From Hyphomicrobiales bacterium (GTDB lineage Bacteria; Pseudomonadota; Alphaproteobacteria; Rhizobiales; Rhizobiaceae), in contig UCGV01000026.1 in the NCBI GenBank assembly GCA_900471925.1, forward strand, positions 1 through 64,000: 64,000 bases of DNA, written 5' to 3'. Under the pieces are notes generated by a model. The model was not told the DNA's origin. It did no database searches and worked only from the letters and a program-made list of their open reading frames with translations. Numbering within the stretch: the stretch's first letter is position 1; each line of letters starts with the position of its first letter. Shown piece after piece: positions 24,881 through 33,551 of this stretch. The position numbers were made by a program, and so were the translations under genes.

Positions 24881-25453
24881 ATGGGCGGAATCTTGAAAAT
24901 GACGTGGCATTTTGGGCGGCATTTGCCGGCGTCAGCTATGGCGGCAGCGGCGTTCTTGCTGGCCACACACGCCGCATCCGCGGCAGATGATGCCGCGACC
25001 GATCCCTATCACGGCGCGCTGACCGATCATGTTCCGGCCTTCATCACCGCACCCGGCCAGACCGATATCCTCTTCGTCATCGTCATTGCTGTCTTGCTGG
25101 TCTTCATCCTCATGATCGGCAATTTCTACTTCCAGCTCCATGCCGTGCCCGAGCGCATCGCCCACCATGCCACCAAGGGGCAGCTGGAAATCGTCAGCGT
25201 GCTGGCGCTGATTTCGCTCTTCACCCATAACAATATCTACTGGATCCTGGGCCTGCTGCTCGCTCTCGTGCGCATACCTGATTTCCTCACGCCCATGCAT
25301 TCGATCGCCCGCTCGCTGGTGCGGCTCGCCAACCGCGTCGAGGCCAGGAACGGCGCGCCGCCGGCAAATGAGGAACCGGCATCGACCGGCGCCGAGACCA
25401 ATGCCAACGCCGCGCCTGCCACGAAAAGCGGCGCACAGGGTGAGGGTATCTGA
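24881..25453 (+). CDS. inner-membrane partner of HlyD-family protein
   Basis: A 190-residue protein with a signal-like first segment ending ASAADD, then two membrane segments (about residues 58-80 and 100-130, QLEIVSVLALISLFTHNN). The low-complexity Ala/Asn/Thr tail is presumably cytosolic. It ends two bases before an HlyD-type gene and the pair recurs in rhizobia and enterobacteria-type YibH systems (known association, function unclear). ATG 24881 is chosen over 24875 because GGAG then lies seven bases away. Confidence 0.7.
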   Translation: MGGILKMTWHFGRHLPASAMAAAAFLLATHAASAADDAATDPYHGALTDHVPAFITAPGQTDILFVIVIAVLLVFILMIGNFYFQLHAVPERIAHHATKGQLEIVSVLALISLFTHNNIYWILGLLLALVRIPDFLTPMHSIARSLVRLANRVEARNGAPPANEEPASTGAETNANAAPATKSGAQGEGI

Positions 25454-25455
25454 TC

Positions 25456-26685
25456 ATGCTGGAACTGATCTTCTGCTCTGCGCTGACCATCTTCCCCGAT
25501 TATCTCTACCGCCGTTACGCGCAGGGTAAGCGCATCGGCCAGGAAATCACGCTCTATAGCGTCTGGTACGAGCTGCGCTGGGGCATTTCGGCCTGCCTCA
25601 TCCTCACACTGTCGCTGATCACCATGATCTTCTATTTTCACCCGGCGACATCGAGCGTCACCGCCGTCTTCCGCACCGTCACCATCCTGCCGGAATCGGT
25701 CGGCCGCGTGGACGAGGTCTATGTCGGTCTCAATCAGAAGGTCGAGGCCGGCGCCCCGCTCTTCCGGCTGGACGATTCCTCGCAGAAGGCCGCACTCGAT
25801 GTGGCGCAGAAACAGATCGCCGAAGTCGAAGCCCAGACGAAGGTCACGCAAAGCGAGCTTGCCAGCGCCGATGGCCAGATCCGGCAGGCCGAAGGGGCCC
25901 TGCAGGTCTCGATCGACGAGTTGCAGATGAAGACGCAGCTCCTGAAGAATGATGCCGTCGCCCGCCGCGAGGTGGACCGGCTGACCAACACGGTGGAAAG
26001 CCAGCGCGGCATGGTAAGCGCCGCCTATGCCAGCAAGGAAACGCTGCAGACCAAGCTCGGCGTTCTCCTGCCCGCCCAGAAGGCGAGCGCGGAGGCAGCA
26101 CTGGCCGCCGCCCAGGTCGATCTGGACAAGACCGTCGTCAAGGCCGGTATCGCCGGCACCGTGCAGCAGTTCACGCTGCGCAAGGGCGATGTCCTGAACA
26201 CGATGCTGCGCCCGGCCGGCATATTGGTGCCTGAGGAAGCCGGCCGCGGCACGCTGGTTGCCGGTTTCGACCAGATCGAGGCGCAGGTAATCAAGCCCGG
26301 CATGGTGGCCGAAGCCACCTGCATCGGCAAGCCCTTCGCCATCATCCCGCTCGTCGTCACCGACGTGCAGGATGTCATCGCCGCCGGCCAGCTGCGCCCC
26401 ACCGACCAGCTGCTCGATGTCTCGCAGATATCAACAAGACCCGGCACGCTCACCGTCTTCATGCAGCCCCTCTTCACCGGCGGCCTCGACGGCGTGCCAC
26501 CTGGCGGCAGCTGCATCGCCAATGCCTATACCAGCAATCACGACGCGCTCTCCGACCCCAATATCGGCACGCTGAAATGGATCGGCCTGCACGTCATCGA
26601 CACGGTCGGCCTGGTGCACGCCATCATCCTGCGCATGCAGGCGCTGCTGCTGCCGGTGCAGACGCTGGTGCTGACGGGGCATTGA
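25456..26685 (+). CDS. HlyD family secretion/membrane-fusion protein, YibH-like
   Basis: A 409-residue periplasmic adaptor. Two N-terminal hydrophobic stretches (about residues 1-15 and 38-56) anchor it. A lipoyl half-motif follows (GRVDEVYVGLNQKVEAGAPLF, here about 78-98), then a long coiled-coil hairpin (about 105-215), and the second lipoyl half (DKTVVKAGIAGTVQQFTLRKGD, about 222-243). The C-terminal half is beta-rich and ends with another hydrophobic stretch, unusual for classical HlyD. There is no ABC or RND pump beside it; the only partner is the upstream membrane protein. Substrate unknown. Confidence 0.82.
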   Translation: MLELIFCSALTIFPDYLYRRYAQGKRIGQEITLYSVWYELRWGISACLILTLSLITMIFYFHPATSSVTAVFRTVTILPESVGRVDEVYVGLNQKVEAGAPLFRLDDSSQKAALDVAQKQIAEVEAQTKVTQSELASADGQIRQAEGALQVSIDELQMKTQLLKNDAVARREVDRLTNTVESQRGMVSAAYASKETLQTKLGVLLPAQKASAEAALAAAQVDLDKTVVKAGIAGTVQQFTLRKGDVLNTMLRPAGILVPEEAGRGTLVAGFDQIEAQVIKPGMVAEATCIGKPFAIIPLVVTDVQDVIAAGQLRPTDQLLDVSQISTRPGTLTVFMQPLFTGGLDGVPPGGSCIANAYTSNHDALSDPNIGTLKWIGLHVIDTVGLVHAIILRMQALLLPVQTLVLTGH

Positions 26686-26706
26686 GGGTGGGCGTATTCT
26701 ATCTTC

Positions 26707-26794
26707 CGTCATGCTCGGGCTCGTCCCGAGCATCTGCCGACCCATCCTATGTCGATACGCAGCAGATCCTCGGGACAAGCCCGAGGATGACGTC
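26707..26794. repeat. inverted pair of REP-like palindromes
   Basis: Copies at 26707-26738 and 26762-26794, reverse complements separated by 23 bases, between the convergent ends of the HlyD-type gene and the deaminase gene. The structure could terminate transcription from both sides. Confidence 0.78.
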
Positions 26795-26812
26795 AGGCGC
26801 CGAAAGAGCCCC

Positions 26813-27286
26813 TTAAATCTTGCCCAGATGCTTCGGCCAGAATGCCTGATGCACTTCGGCGGCCTCTTCCCGAAGATCCGTCGGCCCGACCACGGCAACG
26901 ACACGCGCCCCCGTTTCCAGCACCGCCCGGCTCGGCACATTCAGCCCGATCCCGGCAATCTCGCCGAGCCGCACTTCGGAACAGGCAAACACCATGCGCC
27001 CGATGCCCGACCAGTAAATCGCGCCCGAGCACATCGCGCATGGTTCCGTGCTGGTATAGAGCGTGCAGCCGCCGAGAAAGGCGGTGTCATACTGCTTCGC
27101 CGCCATCTTCACCAGGTTCATCTCGGCATGGTTGGTCATGTCGTGACCGGTGAAGACGCTGTTTTCAGCACGCAGGATGACCGCGCCATCCTTCACCAGC
27201 ACCGAACCGAACGGCTCGTCGCCATTTTCGACAGCGGATTTCGAGAGCGCGATCGCCTCGCGCAAGAACGGCTCATGGTTTTCCAT
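26813..27286 (-). CDS. nucleoside/nucleobase deaminase
   Basis: A 157-residue zinc deaminase of the CDA fold. The zinc and proton-shuttle motif is HAEMNLV (about residues 53-59) and the second motif is EPCAMCSGAIYW (about 81-92), giving His, Cys, Cys and the catalytic Glu. The order and the NGDEPFGSVLVKDG start match guanine deaminase/TadA-like proteins; lack of the TadA C-terminal helix favours a free-base deaminase. RBS GGAGGATCACG. It stands alone, with a REP pair just beyond its stop. Confidence 0.88.
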   Translation of the reverse strand: MENHEPFLREAIALSKSAVENGDEPFGSVLVKDGAVILRAENSVFTGHDMTNHAEMNLVKMAAKQYDTAFLGGCTLYTSTEPCAMCSGAIYWSGIGRMVFACSEVRLGEIAGIGLNVPSRAVLETGARVVAVVGPTDLREEAAEVHQAFWPKHLGKI

Positions 27287-27422
27287 CGTGATCCTCCCCC
27301 AAGGAAATTACAGGAAGCTAGAGCTATACGATCTTGGCTCGGATCGAAGGGATTTCCAAGAGCCTTGCGAAACACCGCCCGCCCCGCCACCTAAGAGACA
27401 GCCCTCACCCCGCGAGATCCCG

Positions 27423-27734
27423 ATGAACGCCGAAGACGACCCCTTCACCCGCGCCCTCGCCCTCATTCCCGAGGGCTACAGCGAAGGCACGTTCGAAGCC
27501 GGCCGCTGGGGCGCCACCGTCAAGCGTTCGCCCGATGGCAAGCGCATATGGCTCTACGCCGAAAACCTTGCCGGCAGCGATATCGTCAGCTTCAATCTCT
27601 ATCTTCTGGAGCAAAGCGGCAGCACGCTCAAACCCTGCGAAATGTCATCGGAAAAGGTCACCGCCTTCGTGCTCGGTTATCAACCGGATCAGCCTCAACC
27701 GAGATTGGCGGCAAAGCGCTCCGCCAGCCGCTGA
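27423..27734 (+). CDS. small hypothetical protein
   Basis: A 103-residue soluble protein. DPFTRALALIPEGYSEGTFEAGRWGATVKRSPDGKRIWLYAENLAG (in short: PEGYSEGTFEAGRWGATVKR) suggests a compact alpha/beta fold, with a basic, Ser/Arg-rich C-terminus. The last 40 bases overlap the 3' end of the convergent LysR gene. Similar small genes are common in rhizobia without assigned function. The ATG follows AGATCCCG, a weak signal. Confidence 0.6.
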   Translation: MNAEDDPFTRALALIPEGYSEGTFEAGRWGATVKRSPDGKRIWLYAENLAGSDIVSFNLYLLEQSGSTLKPCEMSSEKVTAFVLGYQPDQPQPRLAAKRSASR

Positions 27735-28624
27735 CGCTGAAACGCCTCGACGATATAATCCACGAAGACCCGCGTCTTCAGCGGCAGAAGCGTCTTGTTG
27801 GCGTAATAGAGCGAGGCCGGCCCGAGATCGACATACCAGGCGGGCAAGAGCCGGATCAGCTCGCCGCTTTCGAGATGCGCCAACGCATCGGGCATGGAGA
27901 GCATCGTCACGCCGAGCCCGAGAAGGGCCGCCGCCCGCATGGCGAGGGGATCGTTGACGACAATGGTCGCAGGCTGTTCCGGCGCCCGCTGCTCGCCGGC
28001 CGCATTGCGCATCAACCGCTGCTCCAGCCGCCCCGTATTGAGCGAGCGCATGAGGATGCCGTCGAAGCCCGACAGCTCCGAGGGATCTGATGGCATCACA
28101 CGTCCGCGCATATAGGCGGGCGACGCCACGGCCACGAGATGGGCAGGCGCCAGCACGCGGGCGACGACACCAGAGGCAAGCTCGAAGCCGCCGCCCATTG
28201 CCGCATCATAGCCCTCGCCGATCAGATCGACCCGCCGGTTTTCGAACATCCATTCCGGCCGCACCAGCGGGTAGCGCTTCATGAAATCCGGCAGCATCGG
28301 CAGGATATAGGAAATCCCGAAGGATGGGCTGAGGCTGACCTTGAGGATGCCCGCCGGCTCCGCCTCTCCGCCCGAGATTCCGGCAATCGCCCCCTGCAGT
28401 CCTTCCAGCGGATCGCGCACCGACAGAAGGAAACGCTCGCCCGCCTCCGTCAGCGTCAGGCTGCGGGTGCTGCGGTGGAAGAGCCGGAGTTTGAGGTTGG
28501 CCTCGAGTGCCGCCACATTGCGGCTGACGGCCGCCGGCGTCAGGCCGAGCCGCCGCGCTGCCGCCGAAAAGCTGCCGAGTTCGGCGCTGCGCACGAAGGA
28601 TTCGAGATTTGCCAAGCTTTCCAT
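27695..28624 (-). CDS. LysR family transcriptional regulator
   Basis: A 309-residue regulator. The N-terminal winged helix (about residues 1-60) shows SFVRSAELGSFSAAARRLGL, TPAAVSRNVAALE and LFHRSTRSLTLTEAG. The rest is the periplasmic-binding-protein-like effector domain. It is divergent from the SDR gene and probably controls it and the next gene through the 28635-28651 palindrome. ATG 28624 places the HTH in the normal position; TTG 28666 would add 14 atypical residues. Effector unknown. Confidence 0.92.
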   Translation of the reverse strand: MESLANLESFVRSAELGSFSAAARRLGLTPAAVSRNVAALEANLKLRLFHRSTRSLTLTEAGERFLLSVRDPLEGLQGAIAGISGGEAEPAGILKVSLSPSFGISYILPMLPDFMKRYPLVRPEWMFENRRVDLIGEGYDAAMGGGFELASGVVARVLAPAHLVAVASPAYMRGRVMPSDPSELSGFDGILMRSLNTGRLEQRLMRNAAGEQRAPEQPATIVVNDPLAMRAAALLGLGVTMLSMPDALAHLESGELIRLLPAWYVDLGPASLYYANKTLLPLKTRVFVDYIVEAFQRQRLAERFAANLG

Positions 28625-28634
28625 AGCCACCACC

Positions 28635-28651
28635 TTCAAGCAATGCTTGAA
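28635..28651. promoter_or_regulatory. probable LysR operator
   Basis: TTCAAGCAATGCTTGAA is a perfect 17-base palindrome (T-N11-A core) in the 108-base divergent region between the LysR gene and the SDR gene, 11 bases from the LysR start. It suits autoregulation plus control of the SDR operon. Confidence 0.6.
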
Positions 28652-28732
28652 ACTGATAGCATCCAATCCTCCCTAATCAAAGCGGAATGGCATCGCGATA
28701 TTGGCTCCATCAGACACAACGGAGCTTTCGCA

Positions 28733-29476
28733 ATGACCAAGACACTCACAGGTAAAACCGCCCTCGTGACGGGCGGCTCGCGCTCCATCGGCGCGGCAAT
28801 CGCCCGCCGGCTGGCAGCAGATGGCGCCAATGTCGCGCTCACCTATTCCGCCTCGCCCGACAAGGCCGCCACCGTCGCAGCCGAAATCGAGGCTGCGGGC
28901 GGCCGCGCCATCGCCATCCACGCCGATGCCGGCAACCCGGACGCCGTGCGCGCGGCAGTGGCGAAAACCCATGAGACCTTCGGCGCCCTCGATATCCTCG
29001 TCAACAATGCCGGCATCGCCATCAACGGCCCGATCGAGGAGATCAGCTTTGCCGATTACGAGCGCATGATCGCCGTCAACGTCACAGGCGTCTTCATCGC
29101 CAGCCAGGAGGCAGCGCGCCGGATGTCTCAGGGCGGCCGCATCATCCACATCGGCTCGTCCATGGTAAACTATGCCGCCTTCTTGACCGCCTCGCTCTAT
29201 ACGCTGACCAAGGGCGCCGTGGCAGGCTTTACCCGCGGCCTGGCGCGCGATCTCGGGCCGAAGGGCATCACCGTCAACACCGTCAATCCCGGCCCCACCG
29301 ATACCGACATGAACCCGGATGGCGGCCCGATCTCGGCCATCGTCGCCCCCGGCATTGCCATCGGCCGCTACGGCAAGGATCATGAAATCGCAGCCCTCGT
29401 CGCCTGGCTCGCCAGCCCGCAATCGGCTTTCGTCACCGGCACCAGCCTCACCGCCGACGGCGGCTTCAGCGCCTGA
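28733..29476 (+). CDS. short-chain dehydrogenase/reductase
   Basis: A 247-residue classical SDR. The NAD(P) motif TGGSRSIGAAIA lies at about residues 13-24, NNAGIAINGP at about 89-98, the catalytic Ser in IGSSMVNYA, and YTLTK as the YxxxK pair (about 157-161). The C-terminus ends TADGGFSA. A positively charged SR after the glycine loop hints at NADPH. It is divergent from LysR and 22 bases upstream of the next oxidoreductase. Substrate unknown, probably a small ketone or aldehyde. Confidence 0.92.
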   Translation: MTKTLTGKTALVTGGSRSIGAAIARRLAADGANVALTYSASPDKAATVAAEIEAAGGRAIAIHADAGNPDAVRAAVAKTHETFGALDILVNNAGIAINGPIEEISFADYERMIAVNVTGVFIASQEAARRMSQGGRIIHIGSSMVNYAAFLTASLYTLTKGAVAGFTRGLARDLGPKGITVNTVNPGPTDTDMNPDGGPISAIVAPGIAIGRYGKDHEIAALVAWLASPQSAFVTGTSLTADGGFSA

Positions 29477-29498
29477 TCGGAAAGAAAGGAACATCACA

Positions 29499-30098
29499 AT
29501 GTCCATCGGTATCATCGGCGCCGGCAATATCGGCGCAGCCTTCGCCCGCGCGCTTGCCCGCAACGGCATCTCCGCCACCATCGCAAACAGCCGCGGCCCT
29601 GAGACCCTCACAAATCTGACGGCTGAACTCGGGCCCCATATCACGGCCGTAACCATCGAAGAGGCCGCCGGCGCCGATATGGTGCTGGTCGCCGTGCCCT
29701 GGTCGAAACTGCCGGCAGCCCTTTCGGGCCTCCCGGATTGGGCCGGCCGCATCGTCATCGACGCAAACAACCCGATCGAAGGGCCGCACTTCCAGCCGGC
29801 CGAGCTGAATGGCCGCCTCTCCAGCGAAATCGTCGCCGACCTCGTGCCCGGCGCCCGGCTGGTGAAAGCCTTCAACCACCTTCTCGCCAATCTCGTCTCC
29901 GGCGATCCCCGCGCCGAGGGCGGTGCCCGCGTGCTGTTCTATTCCGGTGACGATATCAAGGCCAAGGCAGAGGTTGCCGACCTCATCACCCGCCTCGGCT
30001 TCGCCGGCATCGATCTCGGCCCGCTCAAGCTGGGCGGCGCCCTGACCCAATTCCCCGGCGGGCCGCTGACCGCGCTGAATCTTGTGAAGTTTGGGTGA
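29499..30098 (+). CDS. NADPH-dependent F420-reductase-like oxidoreductase
   Basis: A 199-residue Rossmann protein. It begins GIIGAGNIGAAFARALARNG (about residues 3-22), then ANSRGPETL as the cofactor-specificity loop, with NSR favouring NADP. VAVPWSKLP and VIDANNPIEG follow, as in the F420_oxidored/NADP-oxidoreductase family (COG2085). LVKAFNHL and GGALTQFPGGPL complete the family pattern. Probably cotranscribed with the SDR gene under the LysR protein. The real substrate in organisms without F420 is not known. Confidence 0.85.
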   Translation: MSIGIIGAGNIGAAFARALARNGISATIANSRGPETLTNLTAELGPHITAVTIEEAAGADMVLVAVPWSKLPAALSGLPDWAGRIVIDANNPIEGPHFQPAELNGRLSSEIVADLVPGARLVKAFNHLLANLVSGDPRAEGGARVLFYSGDDIKAKAEVADLITRLGFAGIDLGPLKLGGALTQFPGGPLTALNLVKFG

Positions 30099-30121
30099 AG
30101 GAACGAGACGCCAAACACTCG

Positions 30122-30290
30122 GACGTCATGTCAGGGCTTGTCCCGAGGATCTGCCACAGTGAACGCAGAATACGACATCGACAATGCTGCCAACCGCAGT
30201 TCGACACCGATAAAGCCACCATTCCCGCGTCACCGTTGCCGGACATCCGAAAGCTCAGCAGATCCTCGGGACAAGCCCTGACATGACGTC
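30122..30290. repeat. inverted pair of asymmetric REP-like palindromes
   Basis: 30122-30155 (GACGTCATGTCAGGGCTTG..) and 30256-30290 are reverse complements, 100 bases apart, between two convergent genes. Both belong to the TCAGGG variant. Confidence 0.75.
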
Positions 30291-30311
30291 GGAGAGCGTA
30301 TCCCCCGTAAC

Positions 30312-30929
30312 TCACCCGCCCTTGAACCGCTCGGCGGAAAGCTCCCGCCCGGCCCGGATCAGGGCCGGAAGATTGCGGATATATTGCCTGGCCCCGCGAA
30401 AGACATTCGCGAACCCTTCCTTGCCCTGGAGACGGCGAAGGCTCTGTCTGCGGATCGCGAAAGGGTTTCCATGCGCGACCGCCGCATCGAGGGCGGTATT
30501 GGCCTGCGTATGCGCCCCGAGCTTCTTCAGCGCCAGATAGAGCGGGTAGTAGCACTGCGTCTCGCCGCCCTTGATCGCCCGGTCATAATAGAAGACGGCG
30601 CCGGCAAGGTTGCCCTCCTCCGCCGTCAGTCCGCCCAGCGCATACATGGCGTAGACATCGCCCTGTTCCACGGCGGCGGCATAGTGATGCTTGGCCCTTT
30701 CCTTGTCGCGCGGCTGCATGTGATCGTAGATATAGCCGAGCTGGGAAGAGACCGGCCCATAGCCGTTCTTCTCAAGTTCGAGATAGAGCGCGAGCGCCCG
30801 CTCGTATTGGCCGGCTCCGAGCAGCTTGTACGCCTGCTCGCCGTTTCTGGCGGCTGTCTCAATGTCCACGGCGCTCCCCTCCGGTCCCGCTCCCGAAAGA
30901 ACCAGCGCACAAAATACCCCCGGCGACAC
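30312..30929 (-). CDS. Sel1/TPR-like repeat protein, probably secreted
   Basis: A 205-residue protein with Sel1-type repeats (QYERALALYLELEKNGYG, AKHHYAAAVEQGDVYAMYALGGLTAEEGNL, AGAVFYYDRAIKGG given here in parts) at about residues 40-140. GTG 30929 gives a hydrophobic leader (VFCALVLSGAG) consistent with export. GTG 30869 has a better RBS (GGAGGGG at six bases) but would begin after that leader and make a cytosolic form. Such repeats mediate protein-protein contacts. Partner unknown. Confidence 0.72.
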   Translation of the reverse strand: MSPGVFCALVLSGAGPEGSAVDIETAARNGEQAYKLLGAGQYERALALYLELEKNGYGPVSSQLGYIYDHMQPRDKERAKHHYAAAVEQGDVYAMYALGGLTAEEGNLAGAVFYYDRAIKGGETQCYYPLYLALKKLGAHTQANTALDAAVAHGNPFAIRRQSLRRLQGKEGFANVFRGARQYIRNLPALIRAGRELSAERFKGG

Positions 30930-31034
30930 GGCGCGCCAAGCTCGCCTATCGGTTGCGGCTACTCTCCGAATTCATGATGACCGTGGGCTTGCGCGGCCTC
31001 GTCAAGCCTGACGAGAGCGCCGAATACCCCGAGG

Positions 31035-31871
31035 TCAGCAGTTTACCGCCTGCAGATTCTGCCGCTCGCGCGGCACGAAGAGCAGATGCGGGCGCCCTTC
31101 CAGCCGGGTCGCCCCGCTCAGCGGCTCCAGTTCCATGCCATCCTGGCGCTGGATCAGCATATCGTATCGCGATAGATCGACGAGCTTCCAGATATCCTCC
31201 GGAACCGCGCCGAATTCGGCCACGATATTGCAATGAACTTCCACCGAAAGCAGCGGCGCCCTCTCCAGAACCTTGGTCGCCCCCCGCAGCACCTCGAATT
31301 CGTAGCCCTCGACATCGATTTTCACGATATCGGGCCAGATGCCGTTCGCCTCCGCCCATTCATCGAGTGTTACGACCGGCACCTCGATGCCGCCATGCTG
31401 CGAGACCTTGGCATTCGAGCGCGCCTTGATGGACAGCGATCCGGATTGAGCGCCGACGGCGGCATTGACAGGCGTCACATTCTCCAGCCCGTTGAGCTGC
31501 CTGTTCATCCGCAATACGGCGAAATTGTCCGGATGCGGCTCGAAGCTGATCACCCGGCCTGATGGACCCACCATCTTCGCCAGCACCATGCAGTCACGCC
31601 CGTGATGGCCGCCGCATTCGAAGACTGTTGCCCCTTCCGGGCCCAGGATGCCGATCGCCTCCAGCTCGTGGGAATGGTCGGTTTCGTTGCGCGCATACCA
31701 GTTCTTGGCAAGCGGCGTGGTGACGGCGAACATGAACGCGATGCCGTTCACCTCCAGCCGCGCCGCGTAAGGCGAAAAACCGAGCGATGTCACCGCGTTG
31801 TTCCACCGCGTCGAAAGCGCTGCTTTCCACCAGTCTGCGTTGAGATATTTAGATCGTGTCGATACAGTCAT
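31035..31871 (-). CDS. FkbM family methyltransferase
   Basis: A 278-residue SAM-dependent methyltransferase. Motif I is VFECGGHHGRDCMVLAKMVG (about residues 82-101), the acidic end of the second strand is ISFEPHPDNF (about 108-117), and VKIDVEGYEFEVLRG (about 178-192) is the FkbM family hallmark. The family methylates sugars or polyketide hydroxyls, and in rhizobia is often linked to surface polysaccharide. No glycosyltransferase is adjacent, so the substrate is open. RBS GGAGCACTTC. Confidence 0.85.
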   Translation of the reverse strand: MTVSTRSKYLNADWWKAALSTRWNNAVTSLGFSPYAARLEVNGIAFMFAVTTPLAKNWYARNETDHSHELEAIGILGPEGATVFECGGHHGRDCMVLAKMVGPSGRVISFEPHPDNFAVLRMNRQLNGLENVTPVNAAVGAQSGSLSIKARSNAKVSQHGGIEVPVVTLDEWAEANGIWPDIVKIDVEGYEFEVLRGATKVLERAPLLSVEVHCNIVAEFGAVPEDIWKLVDLSRYDMLIQRQDGMELEPLSGATRLEGRPHLLFVPRERQNLQAVNC

Positions 31872-32244
31872 GAAGTGCTCCCCAGCCCATGCCGCAATCC
31901 AAAATTGATTTACCAGCTAAGGATTTCGGGAGAAATACTCCGGGTGTATCATCCGCATTAATCAATCAGGCGGAGCGCCTAAACATAAGGGCTGATAATC
32001 CGGCAGCGCGTGTCGTCGGGCATCTGGCAGCTTCCGGGTGCAGAAATTCCTCGCCGGTTGCGCTTACTCGCGTCAGCGAAAATCGGCCCGCTGTGATTGC
32101 AAACGCAGATCCGATATCGAAACTCCTGTTTTGAAAGGCTCTTGGACGACCCGCACGCAAACGCCCTGTCGAATTCCGCTCCGCCCATTCGTCTGTAAGA
32201 TGAAGGCAGCGCAAACCCGCCTGCCGCGAGAACAGGAGATCACG
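31872..32244. other. 373-base intergenic region, no gene seen
   Basis: No open frame with a start signal or family motif. The first 100 bases are AT-richer and should contain the promoter of the FkbM gene. Confidence 0.4.
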
Positions 32245-32583
32245 ATGACGCAATACCTTGTCGCCATTCACCTGCCCGACAATTACGATCCGTCGAAGGA
32301 AGACGCGGCGATGATCCGCGATATCGATGCGCTGAACGAGGAGATGGTCGCCGCCGGCATCCGCCTCTTCGTCGGCGGGCTGAACCCGGTGAGCAAGGCG
32401 ATCTCGGTACGCGCGGCACCCGATGGCGGGCTGCTCGTCACCGACGGTCCCTATCTCGAAACCAAGGAACATGTGGGCGGCTTCTGGGTGCTGGAATGTG
32501 CCAGCAAGGATGAGGCGGTGGAATGGGGCCGCAAGGCTGCGATTGCCTGCCGCGCGCCGGTGGAAGTGCGCGCCTTCAATTGA
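32245..32583 (+). CDS. YCII-related (DGPF-type) protein
   Basis: A 112-residue protein of the YCII/DGPF superfamily, a dimeric alpha-beta barrel. Residues 68-88 read LLVTDGPYLETKEHVGGFWVL, the DGP(F/Y)xE(T/A)KE.(L/V)GG hallmark. RBS AGGAGATCACG before ATG 32245; the longer frame to 32038 is not supported. These proteins often sit beside sigma-70 ECF genes, but none is present here. A partial duplicate of its 3' end occurs at 38675. Confidence 0.88.
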   Translation: MTQYLVAIHLPDNYDPSKEDAAMIRDIDALNEEMVAAGIRLFVGGLNPVSKAISVRAAPDGGLLVTDGPYLETKEHVGGFWVLECASKDEAVEWGRKAAIACRAPVEVRAFN

Positions 32584-32603
32584 TGGGAACAGGCCCGGCT
32601 AGA

Positions 32604-32701
32604 GCAATTCCGGCAAAAGTGCGCAGCGGTTTTGCGTCCGGAATTGCGTAAAAACAAAGACATAGAGCATTTCGTATTTCGAAGAAAAACGGAAATGCTC
32701 T
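32604..32701. repeat. rhizobial double palindrome
   Basis: GCAATTCCGG ... CCGGAATTGC (32604-32647, with inner GCAAAA/TTTTGC) followed by AGAGCATTTC ... GAAATGCTCT (32664-32701). Both stem-loops belong to a repeat seen between genes in many Rhizobiaceae (recalled, not searched). Confidence 0.75.
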
Positions 32702-32720
32702 AAGCGCCGGACCGTCCTTT

Positions 32721-33551
32721 TCACGCCGGCCGTTCCGCCTTGTCGCCGGCCAGCGGCTGCAGACGGAAGAGCGCATGGGCGATGCCGGGCCCTACCTCGC
32801 CGCCGTCATGCGGCAGCAGGATGCCGCATTCCGAAATTCCGAGATCCCGCAGCTGGAACGGCGTGCCATAACCATATTCGAGATGGCCGCGGCCGATGAT
32901 GCCGACGACGAGCGCGCCGCCATGCGCCGCATGAGCCTCGGCGATGCCGCAGGCAAAGGCGCGGTCCCAGGTCTGCTGCGCCCGCACGAAACGGTCGAAT
33001 TCCGGCGCTTCGCCGCTTTGCGCTTCCCGGCCGGGCCTGACGCCGCCGGTAATGCCGAAGAGATAGCGCCGGTATTCCGGCAGGGCTTCGGCTGCCGGGG
33101 TCACGCCATCCCGGTCCTCGATCGCGATCGCATCCCAGCCGAGCCTGCCGATCTCGCTCACCAGCGCGCGGCGGCAATTGACGGCAATCATGGGGATCGC
33201 GAACTGCCGGCAGAAATGGAAGATCGGCAGGTAGAGTTCGGGGTCCATGCGCCAGACCTCGGCCCAGCGCGCCTCCTCCAGAAAGGTCGCGACGTCACTC
33301 TCGCCTGCCACCCAGCGGTCGAGCGCCGGCTGCACGGCGCGCGGAAACATTTCGAACCCGACGACAATATCGCCGCGCAGCGCATGCAGCGCCGTCAGCA
33401 CAGAGAGCTGCCAACGATGGATATCATAGCGGTCATGCGTCTCGCCGAGCAGCACGGCCTGCTTCTTCGCCATGCAGGCCATCAATTCCTGATGGCTGAG
33501 CACCGCGCCGTCATCGGGCGAAATCCAAGTGCCCGGTTCTGCCCCGATCAT
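32721..33551 (-). CDS. ChaN-like heme/iron-regulated protein
   Basis: A 276-residue protein of the ChaN/Tiki superfamily. It has VLLGETHDRYDIHRWQL (about residues 33-49), VGFEMFPRAVQPALDRW and a C-terminal IGRGHLEYGYGTP, the family's metal/heme-ligand-type residues. Unlike Campylobacter ChaN it has no lipobox and no signal peptide, so it appears cytosolic. Its start overlaps the stop of the HemS-like gene (33548-33551), making it the last gene of the iron/heme operon. The role in heme handling is inferred from family and position. Confidence 0.8.
   Translation of the reverse strand: MIGAEPGTWISPDDGAVLSHQELMACMAKKQAVLLGETHDRYDIHRWQLSVLTALHALRGDIVVGFEMFPRAVQPALDRWVAGESDVATFLEEARWAEVWRMDPELYLPIFHFCRQFAIPMIAVNCRRALVSEIGRLGWDAIAIEDRDGVTPAAEALPEYRRYLFGITGGVRPGREAQSGEAPEFDRFVRAQQTWDRAFACGIAEAHAAHGGALVVGIIGRGHLEYGYGTPFQLRDLGISECGILLPHDGGEVGPGIAHALFRLQPLAGDKAERPA

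Noticed and set aside
30953..31429. Plus-strand frame opposite the FkbM gene end
   Set aside because: Pro/Arg-rich antisense translation without start signal.
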